From positions 42,766,354-42,830,353 of the forward strand of contig CM038044.1 of the NCBI GenBank assembly GCA_021397845.1: a DNA stretch of 64,000 nt, read 5' to 3'. How positions within the stretch are numbered: the stretch's first letter is position 1; the number at the start of each line of letters is the position of its first letter. Of this stretch, positions 10,917 to 20,726 are shown piece after piece. The position numbers and the translations under genes were made by a program. The notes below the pieces were generated by a model. It was not told where the DNA came from and made no database searches. It saw only the letters and a list, made by a program, of their open reading frames with translations. This DNA is from Areca catechu. Its lineage: Eukaryota; Streptophyta; Magnoliopsida; Arecales; Arecaceae.

Positions 10917-12465
10917 TGGTGGGGACACCAGTATCAAACACAGATCACTGGATCCCATATGGTTTACATAGTCATGTGTCAAAGTTTTGAAAATTTTGTA
11001 ATCAATTAAGATTGAGTCCTGTAATAAGTTGAGGTTAGTTGATTTGTCTCAACCCTCAACCCCAGTTAGTATATTGAGTCCTGTATATCAGTTATGAGTC
11101 TCGTATGAGCCTAATTTTTGTATAAGAGAAGAGGTTACCCTATTTTGGAGTTCCATCAGGCCACATCCAAGAGTTAGAGGCCACTACATCATCCTACTGG
11201 ATTTTGTGTGACAACCCAGGATCCAAGATGCTTCTAGAAACATTGATTCCTTCTAGATACCCTTCAGATGCCTAGATTCCTCTCCAGATACCAGTGCATA
11301 TTCCCAAACTAGGGCATCCATGATTCTAAAGGTCCATCTACATCCTAGACCAAAGAAATCAAGCCCAGGCACCAAGCCCAATCCCTTAAAAAGCAAGATA
11401 CCAGGGAATATTCCTGCTACCAGGCTACCAGGCCACCCCAGCTTCCAGAGGCCCAAGCCCATGCACCCAAAATCCTTTAGACCGGCCCCTTGCTGCTCCT
11501 AGAAGCCCAACACACCCCCCTAGGCATCCTTGAAGTGTTGACCAAGTCCAAGAGGTGTCCTTAAGTGAGAAGGAGAACACTAGTCTAACCTAGTTAAGAT
11601 TTATGTTCCTACTTGCTTTATGATTTGTAATTCTAACCTAGCTAGGAAAGGACACGTAATCTAACTAGGAAAGGGCTTGTTAACCTAAGTGTAACCCTAG
11701 TTAGAGAGGGCATGGGAGCTCTATATAAACCCACCCCTCCCCCTCTTGTAAATCAATTTTTATTCATAATATCAAAACCCTGGTAAATTTATTTGAGCTT
11801 GCGAGCTTGTCTGTTACTTTGTTCTTTTGATTCTTTGGTTTGTGTTTGTATTCTTGTGCTTGGCCAAGTTCCTTGCTACCCTAGCATCCTTCCACGCCCT
11901 AACTCACTGCCATCCAAGCCTTCATACGCCCAAGAAGGAGTGCCCTAGGCCGCCCCGCTTCTAAACCCTAACCTGATTCCTTCTAAGCCTAGTTCCCTTT
12001 CTTTTTCTTACTTGCTATTTTTATTAACCCCTGATATTTTGTTGGATCCCCAAGATGTTTCACCTTCCCAGAGGAGGCTTTCCTTGCCTTCAGGACTGTC
12101 CAAATCAGCCATCTAATCATGGGAATCGAGCTTCATCATACAGGCTCCAATCAGAGTGCCATGTGATCTCTTTATCGGAACTTCTTCAAATCACTGATTG
12201 GTAACATCCTTCCCTTTTTTTAATTTCTGATTTGATGAAGATAAGCTATCATAATCCAAGAGTTTCTCAATTCTCAGGTCTTGGTAATTTATTATTTTGC
12301 ATGAGTTTGCTTGCGATACGATGATTTTTTGCATTGCTACTCTTTCTGCTAGTTTTTTATTTTTATTTAAGAATTTAGCCTACAAACCTATATTATAAAA
12401 ATCATAAAAAAATTAGTTTACTATTTTCCATGAATGTTTGGTAATCTTAGAGTCATCTCGCATCA
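10917..12465 (+). repeat. N1 5' LTR
   Basis: This LTR is 1549 bp with ends TGGTGGGG and GCATCA. A TATA box TATATAAAC lies at 11722-11730, upstream of a pyrimidine-rich stretch. It is alignable end to end with the 3' LTR, apart from the 34-bp repeat expansion described for that copy. Confidence 0.88.
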
Positions 12466-13606
12466 ATTTGGTATCAGAGTGGGTTTAGGATAGTTTTCAT
12501 CTGCATTAGATTCACAAAACCCTAATTCCTAAATTTTTTGCATCCTATCCACTGCATTAGGTGTTTGTTCTTCATCTGATTTTCACCACCTAGAAATTTT
12601 ATTTTTTCATGAAATTTGCATGAATTGTTCTCTATCTTTCCCTCTAATTTATCAAAATTCTTAATTAATTTTATAAAAACTTTAAATTATGAAAACTTGG
12701 CATCTTAGAAACCCTAACAAAATCCTAAAATCTTTGCAATAGTCTGAAAACCCTAGGATTTGCATCATCATTTGATTTTTTTTTTTTGCATCAAATTTAG
12801 TAGGTATCATCATCACTGTCCATCCTCTATCATAGAATTTTTCTGAATTTTATCTGCATTGATATCTATGTAAAAATCAGCATCATCCAAAACCCTAATT
12901 CTTTGAATTTCTGCACTTACTAGACTAAACCTAATCAATTTCCAAACCCTAATCCCAAGCCAAACTTTGTTTGCTAACCCTAGTTAACATGAATTTAATT
13001 TGTCACAGAATAAAATAATTTAAAATATATTTTATTTTTTGATTGTTTTAGTTTACATCAGGACCATTGAATGTTCATCATCTTTTAATCTAATCTTAAG
13101 GATAATCAATATAACATCAGGGCAGGAGATCATAACCTATCCTGGGCCCAAAACAACCACCCAGCATTTCCACCCAAGTCTTAATTAAGATTGATTAGAC
13201 TTAATTTGCCCTAGAGGGTTAGGTGACACCAACAGGTCGGCTCTGAGTTGTGTGGGCCAACTAGTGCTTTTAATTTAGTGGCTATTACTGAAATATGGTG
13301 TCTACGGTTGAGGGTCTAGAGTCAAATGACCTAAGTGGTGTTGTGGTTTTTAATTGGGTCCTTGTGAAAGCAGGGGGGCCTTCCACACTCCCACTCTCTA
13401 CCTGACCAAAGGAAGGATTAGCTACTGAGTTAAGTATAAGTTGAGCTGACCCATTCAGTTTTGGCTCTAGGTCTAGGAAACCCTAGATTAAGCTAACCAA
13501 TTTTGCATGCTTGGCTGCACCATCTCATCCTGACTGACTGTTTGATTATATAACCACTAGATTAGGAATCCAATACCATAAAACTAAACCCCAAATCGAC
13601 TCAGCC
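12466..13606 (+). other. N1 leader with primer-binding site
   Basis: TGGTATCAGAGTGGG at 12469-12483 is the primer-binding site. The remaining 1.1 kb is AT-rich, repeats AACCCTA-like words and has no reading frame of note. A long untranslated leader is usual in this kind of element. Confidence 0.7.
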
Positions 13607-14612
13607 ATGGATTCCAATTTTGAAGCCATCATGAACCAGCTTGCCTAGTTAACTACCCAAATGAACCAAGCCAATATCTAATCCCAAAACCAGTTTGCCC
13701 AACTAAACCAATCCAATGCCCAAATTAAAGCTAAACTTGACCAAACTCAAGATCAATTAACCCAATTGACCCAATCCCAGAACCAAATGAACCATAGATT
13801 CAACCAAGTAGACCAACGATTTGACCAGTCAACCACTAGGATCAACTAGTTAACCACTAGTTTTGACCAAGTAGGGGATCGGTTAGGAACCCTAGACAAG
13901 ACCCATAGAGTTGAACCCTTGCCCTATGAGCCCTAGGAACCCATAGTCCCTCGATATGAACCTAGTAGTAACCCCCTATCCCTCAGTCAACCTGAACCCT
14001 ATAGGATCAATACCCCTAGATTTGAACCTAATATTAGTCAGGTATCCCTTAGCCAACCCCTTCTTACCACCTCATTGGTTGACCAAAAAGATATTGAAGA
14101 GGAGATATGAGGCTGACCCAAGCTTAGTGGACGAGTACGAGGAGGAAGAAGAGGAGTTCTTCATAGATGACCTAGGATTAGTTGACCATGACCATACTCA
14201 GGTAGAAACCAACCAAGAATTAGTTGACCAAATAGATAACCAAGTAGAAGACCACCCAACATTAGTTGAACCTGACCAGACCCAAGCTAAACTGGTAGTA
14301 GAAGACCAGTTAGAGGAAGAGAATCCAATTGTAGAGCCTAGTCCTGAATTTCTTGAGCCAAAAGAATTTATTAAGGACTTGATTTCTTATCAATACCCTC
14401 AGGATGAATTCATTCTTTTGACTCCCATCGATCTCTTCCCCAAAATTAGTGACCCATTTTTCCATCAAGCCAACCTAGTAGATATGCCTCAACCTCATAA
14501 GATCAACCTCATTAGTATAGGACTTATCCCTGAAACACCTTATTATCTCCTAATCTATCCAATTAACCCCGAACCCTTTTCTTACTTTCCACCCAATCAG
14601 ACTAACTCTTAA
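13607..14612 (+). pseudogene. N1 internal ORF: Gln/Asn-rich coiled-coil, then acidic protein
   Basis: From an ATG at 13607 (MDSNFEAIMNQLA) runs a Gln/Asn-rich heptad-like stretch with repeated TQLTQSQNQ and FNQVDQRFDQ words. It contains a few stops and recalls the N-terminal coiled coil of G2 and G3 gag (LNNRFDQMEEQ). A shifted frame, open from 13956 to 14612, encodes a very acidic protein with an EYEEEEEEFF run, many D/E/Q residues and a Pro-rich end. I see no capsid core, zinc knuckle or enzyme motif. It may derive from gag with the centre lost, or be a novel ORF of this non-autonomous family. Confidence 0.5.
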
Positions 14613-14889
14613 TCCACCTCTTATTTTCTACCATTTTTGAAAACTTCTTCTATTTTTTTTTACTATTAGGTTGCATTTTATAGGAATTTGCATGATGCAT
14701 TTATTCTTTAAGCATGTCATATTTGCTTCTTACTTTAAGAAAACCCTATGGAACCTAGTAGGAGTTCATAGTAAGTTCTCATGTGCATGCCATGCTAGGG
14801 TCAAACTTAAAGAGTCTATAATCTGTTAGGTTTTGTCCCGTAAAGTTCAATAAATTTCCTTCAAAAGGATATCTAGTTGAGTCTTTTAG

Positions 14890-15511
14890 GTGTCAGTCTT
14901 GAGTCCAATAAAATTCACAGTCCTAACCCATTTGTCGGCTCCTGTACTACCCTCTAGACAGCATATGCATCATGAAATTAGTCAAGAGCTGAACATAATT
15001 AATGAACTAAATAATAACTTGGCTAATTTCCAAAAGAAAGATAAAGATTTTTATGTAGAGGAATATGTGACTGTCAAAGAATTTTTTTCTCGCGAAGCTG
15101 GCCCATCCAAAATAATGAATAGTAGTAGACCCAATGCCTATGTGCTTAAGATATCACCTGATTTAGGTATTAGCTCTACCTTCATCATCTCAGACTTTGT
15201 AAAGTCTAGGGAGATAGCAGTGATACCCAGCGAGCCCCTTGAGCCACTTCCTTTCTTTGTGAGTGAACCCACCCCAAAGCGACCACATACAATTTGGCTT
15301 TTTGGTGAGATAAAGATTGAGAAAACTCTGGACGATCAAGCTATCGACACCTGGAATAGAGACTATCAACAATATTTGGTCCGGTGGTAAGGTCGGCCAG
15401 AATCTGAGGACTTATGGAATGCTGGTGCGGATCTGCAGTGACTCAACCCATACCCTCCTTGAGCCAAATTGACCCATACTCAATGGGGTCGAGTTTCTCT
15501 TGCCCTAGGAG
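14890..15511 (+). pseudogene. N1 integrase C-terminal tail with chromodomain-like end
   Basis: An open frame (14890-15390) aligns with the last part of the G2 and G3 integrases. HHEISQELN matches their HKEISKK helix, RPNAYVLKISPDLGISSTF matches the GPDAYVLELPSGLGISSTF block, and a linker leads to YQQYLVRW, the start of a chromodomain. A TAA stop at 15388-15390 interrupts it, after which GRPESEDLW continues in frame toward the 3' LTR. The catalytic core and zinc finger are missing. Retention of only the targeting tail in an internally deleted element is unusual. Confidence 0.75.
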
Positions 15512-15514
15512 AAT

Positions 15515-17174
15515 TGGTGGGGACACCAGGATCAGACACAGATCACTGGATCCCCTATGGTTTACTTAGTCATGTGTCAAAGTTTTGCCTATGGTTTACT
15601 TAGTCATGTGTCAAAGTTTTGCCTATGGTTTACTTAGTCATGTGTCAAAGTTTTGAAAACTTTGTAATCAATTAAGATTGAGTCCTGTAATAAGTTGTGG
15701 TTAGTTGATTTGTCTCAACCATCAACCCTAGTCAGTATATTGAGTATTGTACATCAGTTATGAGTCCAGTATGAGCCCAATTTTTATACAAGAGAGGAGG
15801 TTACCCTATTTTGGAGTTCTATCAAGCCATATCCAGGAGTCAGAGGCCACTACATCAGCCTATTAGATTTTGTGTGACAACCTAGGATCCAAGATGCTTT
15901 TAGAAATCCTGATTCCTTCCAAATACCCTCCAAGTACCCAGATTCCTCTACAGATATCAGAGCATATTCTCAAAGTAGGGCATCCATGATTTCAGAGGTC
16001 TATCTACATCCTAGCCCAAAGAAATCAAGCCCAGGTGCCAAGCTCAAGTCCTTAAGAAGCAAGATACTAGGGAATATTCTTGCTACCAGGCTACCAGGCT
16101 ACCAAGCCACCCCAACTTCCAGAGGCCCAAGCCCATGCTCCCAAGCCCCTTTAGGCCAGCTCCTTGCTGCTCCTAGAAGCCCAACACGCCCTCCTAGGTA
16201 TCCTTGAAGTGTTGACCAAGTCCAAGAGGTGTCCTTAAGTGAGAAGGAGAAGACTAGTCTAACCTAGTTAGGATTTATGTTCCTACTTGCTTTATGATTT
16301 GTAATTCTAACCTAGCTAGGAAAGGACATGTAATCTAACTAGGAAAGGGCTTGTTAACCAAAGTGTAACCCTAGTTAGAGAGGGCATGGGAGCTCTATAT
16401 AAATCCCACCCCTCCCCCTCTTATAAATCAATTTTTATTCATGATCTTAAAATCCTGGTAAATTTATTTGAGCTTGCAAGCTTGTGTGTTACTTTATTCT
16501 TTTGATTCTTTGGTTTGTGTTTGTGTTCTTGTGCTTGGCCGAATTCCTTGCTGCTCTAGCATCCTTCCACACCCTAACTCACTATCATCCAAGCCTTCAC
16601 ATATCCAAGAAGGAGTGCCTTAGGCCGCTAAGCAAGGAGATCTTCATCAAGCTTCAAGCCGCCCTGCTTCTAAATCCTAACATGATTCCTTCTAAACCTA
16701 GTTCCATTTCTCTTTCTTACTTGTTATTTTGATTGACCCCTGATATTTTGTAGGATCCCCGAGATATTTTACCTCCCTAGAGGAGGCTTTTCTTGCCACC
16801 AGGATCGCCCAAATCAACCATCTAATCAAGGAAACCGAGCTTCATCATTCAAGCTCCAATCAATGGACCGTGTGATCTCTTCATCGAAAGTTCTTCAAAT
16901 AATTGATTGGTAACATCCTTCCCTTCTTTTAATTTCTGATTTTATAAAGATAAGCTATCCTAATCTAGAAGTTTCTTAATTCTCGGGTCTTGGTAATTTA
17001 TTATTTTGTATGAGTTTGCTTTCGATACGATGATTTTTTATATTGCTACTCTTTTTGCTAGTTCTTAATTTTATTTGGGAATTTAGTCTACAAACCTAAA
17101 TAATAAAAATCATAAAAAAAATTAGTTTACTATTTTTCATGCATGTTTAGCAATCTTAGAGTCATCCCGCATCA
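15515..17174 (+). repeat. N1 3' LTR with local triplication
   Basis: This LTR is 1660 bp. A 34-bp unit beginning CCTATGGTTTACTTAG occurs three times head to tail at 15554-15587, 15588-15621 and 15622-15655, but once in the 5' LTR. A TATA-like TATATAAA lies near 16395-16402. The short ORFs inside are not genes. Confidence 0.88.
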
Positions 17175-17179
17175 CTCAA

Positions 17180-17313
17180 GAGAGACCCTCTAGGGTTCCA
17201 TCCGATAAGCCTGGCTCGTCTCTCTAGTGGAGCCCCAGGCCAAGGAACCCAACTGATTGATGAATGAATTACTCCCCTTTCCTCATTCCCTGCTCAAAGA
17301 TCTTGATGGAGAT
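17180..17313 (+). pseudogene. T1 gag remnant, second segment
   Basis: A 134-bp island between N1 and S1 ends in a frame reading LPFPHSLLKDLDGD or, shifted by one, the block ending ILMEI that precedes the Tat gag zinc-finger region. It continues after S1 at 30111. Stops are present. The assignment rests on its position and the split of one gag block across S1. Confidence 0.6.
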
Positions 17314-18944
17314 TGCTGACTCCACTAATTAATTTTGATGATAAGAAAAATAATTAAGTATAATTTAAGGACAAATGATTTGCTTTAAGTATGTTTTCAT
17401 TGAAAGGATGCTCATAAAATTTGAAGAAGCCCGATTATGTTGAAGAACCAAGTTTGAATGGAATGATTACACAAAACAAGACTTGGATACTCAAAGAAAT
17501 AGTTGAATGGATGACTAAGACAAATGGAAACATGTTCCAGTACAAGTTCAGCAATTTCTGCACCTTTTTAGTTGATGTGTCGACTCAACGTGTCGACACA
17601 TGACATGATGTATCGACACATGAAGATGGTGTGTCGACTCAGGCTGGTATGCAGCAAAATTTCAAATGGCACCGATGATGTGTTGACACATGGACCTTAT
17701 GTGTCGACTCAAGGTGTCAACACATAGATCAACACATCGCCTAAGAATTTCAAGCCACAGAACTTGCAAAAGTTGAAGGAACAGTTGATGTATCGACACA
17801 TAGACTTTATGTGTCAACTCAATATGTCGACTCAACTAAGAATGTGTCGACTCAACTAATTTTTCCAGAGAATCTGAATGGAACATTTTGAACTTGTGAC
17901 GACTCAAGAAGAACATGTGTCGACCTAATGTATCGACACATGAAGAGGAAGTGTTGACACATGGAGTTCTAACAACAGTAACAGCTAGTTTTTTTAAGCA
18001 CAAAACTCTCCCAAATGCCTTCCAATGGCTAGTTTCTCAAGTATAACAGCTAGATTTTGGTTTTGGGGGCTTGGAAAGGTATATAAAGGTTCCAAATCAA
18101 ATCAAGAAGATAAGTATTGAATATCCAAAAAGAGTTTAAAGAGAAAAGAAGAGAGAAGAGCCTTAACTCCTATTCATTCAAAGCTCAACCACTCTCAAGC
18201 AAAGGGAAGCCTTCCAAGCATTCAAAGCTATCAAATGCATTGAAGATCATTCAATCATGGGCATTCAAAAGGCTTCAACAAGAGCAAAGTAACACTACAT
18301 TGAGCTATATCGACTTATTTGCTTTTTTATTAAAAGCTTACATTGGTTCTTTATTTCTCCATCTTATATCTTGTAAAGGTTATTGGTTAGCCTATTAAAA
18401 AACCAAGTAAGGTTTTTGGTAAGCCTTGAAAACTAATTAGGTTGGTGGTTAGCCCGCAAAATCACTAAGGTTCTTGGTTAGCCCAGAAAACCAAGGGAAG
18501 TTTTTTGTTAGCCTTGTGAAAATCAATTAGGTTCTTGGTTAGCCCGTAAAACCAAGTGAGGTTGTGACTTATGAGTCTTGTGAAAATAAGTCGGGTTTTG
18601 ATTAGTGAGCCCAGAAAACTAATCAGTTGTAATCATTGGATTACAGTGAATTTCCAAGGAGATCTTGGGGAGTGGATGTAGGTGTATTGTTGGCACCGAA
18701 CTACTATAGATTGTTATGTTTGTGATTGCTTGTTCTCTCCCTCCTTGCTCTTTACATTTCACTTATTGCTTTTAATTTTCGCTGCACTTTTATATTAAAG
18801 CATTGCACTTTAATTTTAGTACCTTGTTGAATTAAATTGTATATCTTGTCTTGTGAAGTTTGCTACTTGTTTTATTAAGCTTAGCTTTAAATTTTTAGAG
18901 ATCCAATTCACCCCCCGCTCTCTTGGGTTGCTCTCTGGGCAACA
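17314..18944 (+). repeat. S1 5' LTR
   Basis: It starts TGCTGACTCC (TGTTGACTCC in the 3' copy) and ends GGGCAACA. U3 holds many GTCGAC palindromes at 17574-17960. TATA is at about 18079-18087. Downstream, at 18385-18580, variants of GGTTCTTGGTTAGCCC repeat about every 40-50 bp. The 93-codon frame at 18117-18398 is also present in the 3' LTR simply because the LTRs are copies. Confidence 0.9.
17574..17960 (+). promoter_or_regulatory. GTCGAC palindrome array in S1 5' LTR
   Basis: About sixteen occurrences of TGTGTCGACACATG or TGTGTCGACTCA and decayed forms (GTCAAC, GTTGAC, ATCGAC) lie upstream of the TATA box; the 3' LTR array at 28738-29125 is the same. Sirevirus LTRs are known to carry clustered palindromic motifs in U3, and this looks like this family's version. 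The decay is mostly at the central CpG. Confidence 0.7.
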
Positions 18945-18946
18945 AG

Positions 18947-18959
18947 TGGTATCAGAGCC
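18947..18959 (+). promoter_or_regulatory. S1 primer-binding site
   Basis: TGGTATCAGAGCC lies two bases after the 5' LTR end and is complementary to the 3' end of initiator tRNA-Met, the usual copia primer. Confidence 0.9.
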
Positions 18960-19001
18960 TTGTTCTCAGTATATAGGCTTTACCACCTTGAGTAAAGATC
19001 T

Positions 19002-20726
19002 ATGGCAATCCCAATTGGTACTAGTGTAGTTGAGGGACAAGCCTCAAACAAACCTCCATTTTTTAATGGTGCAAATTACACTTATTGGAAAACTAGGATG
19101 AGAATTTATATGCATTCTATAGATTATAACTTGTTGAAAGTAGTTGATAAGGGTCCTCATGTTCCTTCGGTGGTGGTTAATGGTGTTTCCATCCCAAAAC
19201 TTCAAGTGGATTGGGATGAAAATGACATTAAACAATTCGAGATCAATGTTAAGGCAATGAATCTCTTGTATTGTGCATTAGATCCTAGTGAGTTCAATAG
19301 GATATCTACATGCATGTCCACCAAAGAAATATGGGACATACTTGAAGTTACCCATGAGGGTACCGATCAAGTGAAGAACACTAAGGTCAATATGTTAGTA
19401 CACATATATGAGATGTTCTGGATGGAACCAAATGAATCTATTACTGATATGTACACACGTTTTACAAATATTGTAAATGCTATGAGGAGTATTGGTTAAG
19501 TCATATCTAATGTTGATCTTGTGAATAAAACTCTTAGGTTACTACCGACATCGTGGGATCCAAAGGTGATCGCAATTCAAGAGGGAAAAGATGTAGACAA
19601 GCTTCCATTTGAGTAGCTAGTAGGATCGCACATGACCTATGAGCTCAACTTGAAACAGAAATCAATGGACTTGGATAAAAAGAAGAAGGGGATCGCTTTT
19701 AAATCAAATATTCAAGAAGAATCTTCGATTGATGAGTCCGATGATGATGAAGAAGAAGAAGGTGAAGAAGCCCTCCTTGCCCAAAAATTTAGAAGATTCA
19801 TGAGGAGGAGAAAATTTCCCTACAAGAAGAAATTTCAATTTAAGGAAAAGGGAAAGGAAAAAGAAAAGAGAAAGAAAAGGAAAAGGAGAAGGAAGTACCT
19901 ATATGCTTCGAGTGCAAAAAGCCCGGATACTATAAATTTGATTGTCCTCTCCTCAAGAATTCAAGGAAGAAACTAAGGAAGAAAGCAATGATAGCCACAT
20001 GGAGTGATAGTGAAGACTCCAATTCAGAAGAAGAGCAGACTGAAATTGTAAATCTCTGCTTCATGGCACATCAGGATAACGAAGAGGTATTTTCTGACTC
20101 TGACGTTGATTTTACTTTTGAACTTAGAAGTGCTTTTGAAGAATTTATGCATGATTATAAGTTAGTATTATCTGAAAATAAGAAATTAAAAAAGTATTCT
20201 AATAGTTTCTCATTAGAAAACAATTCTTTACTTAATGATGTTAGCTCTTTGAAATCTAAGCTAGATGTTTTGGAAAAAAAAAAATAATGCTTTAGCAATG
20301 GAAAATGAAGTTTTAAAAAAACCTAAACATGTTGTTTATAACAATGATCTTTTAAAGAAAAACAAGGATTTGGAACTTGAAAATGAAAAATAGAAAAATG
20401 AACTTGAGAAATTCAAACCTCTTGTTGATAAGTTCACCTTTAGTTCAGAAAAGCTGAATTTACTTTTAAATAATCAAAGAGCAGTTTTCAACAAGGCAGG
20501 TTTAGAATATAAACCTCAAAAGCAACAAAAGTATTTCAAAAACTTTTGTGTACCTGCATCATCCAGTATTACTTGTTTTACTTGCAAAAGATTAGGTCAT
20601 AAATCATATCAATGCAGTTTTAGAAAAATCATGTCTTTTGGTAAAGTGTGGGTTCCAAAAGGAACCATTTTGAATGCTAACCCGAAAGGACCTAAGTTAG
20701 CTTGGGTACCTAAAAACAAAGCTTGA
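19002..20726 (+). pseudogene. S1 gag
   Basis: Gag starts at ATG 19002 with a long Sirevirus N-terminus: KPPFFNGANYTYWKTRMR, then an alpha-helical capsid region (WDILEVTHEGTDQVKNTKV). A stop at 19497-19499 and one near 19616 interrupt it. A Lys/Glu-rich stretch follows near 19750-19890. The first zinc knuckle (CFECKKPGYYKFDC, near 19906) has Tyr instead of His and is out of frame. A coiled-coil segment (20150-20500) leads to a second, intact knuckle CFTCKRLGHKSYQC near 20573-20614. Gag ends at TGA 20724-20726, with pol in another frame. Two knuckles and a coiled coil fit Sirevirus gag. Confidence 0.88.

Larger units (their letters stand above)
10917..17174 (+). mobile_element. N1: non-autonomous chromovirus-type LTR element
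   Basis: Two LTRs (10917-12465 and 15515-17174) starting TGGTGGGGACACC and ending GCATCA flank only about 3.05 kb. A primer-binding site TGGTATCAGAG follows the 5' LTR. Flanking pentamers CACAA (10912-10916) and CTCAA (17175-17179) match at four of five bases, fitting an aged TSD. RT, RNase H, protease and integrase core are absent. The element splits T1 gag. Confidence 0.85.

Noticed and set aside
17574..17960. Regularly repeated palindromes resembling a CRISPR array
   Set aside because: Spacing is irregular, units are decayed, there are no cas genes, and the array lies in a retrotransposon LTR.
18117..18398. 93-codon ORF, with a twin at 29281-29562
   Set aside because: Both lie in the S1 LTR pair; the similarity reflects LTR duplication, not a conserved gene, and no motif is present.
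18945..18962. tRNA gene fragments at TGGTATCAGAGC sites
   Set aside because: They are 12-14 nt primer-binding sites next to LTR ends, with no tRNA cloverleaf around them.
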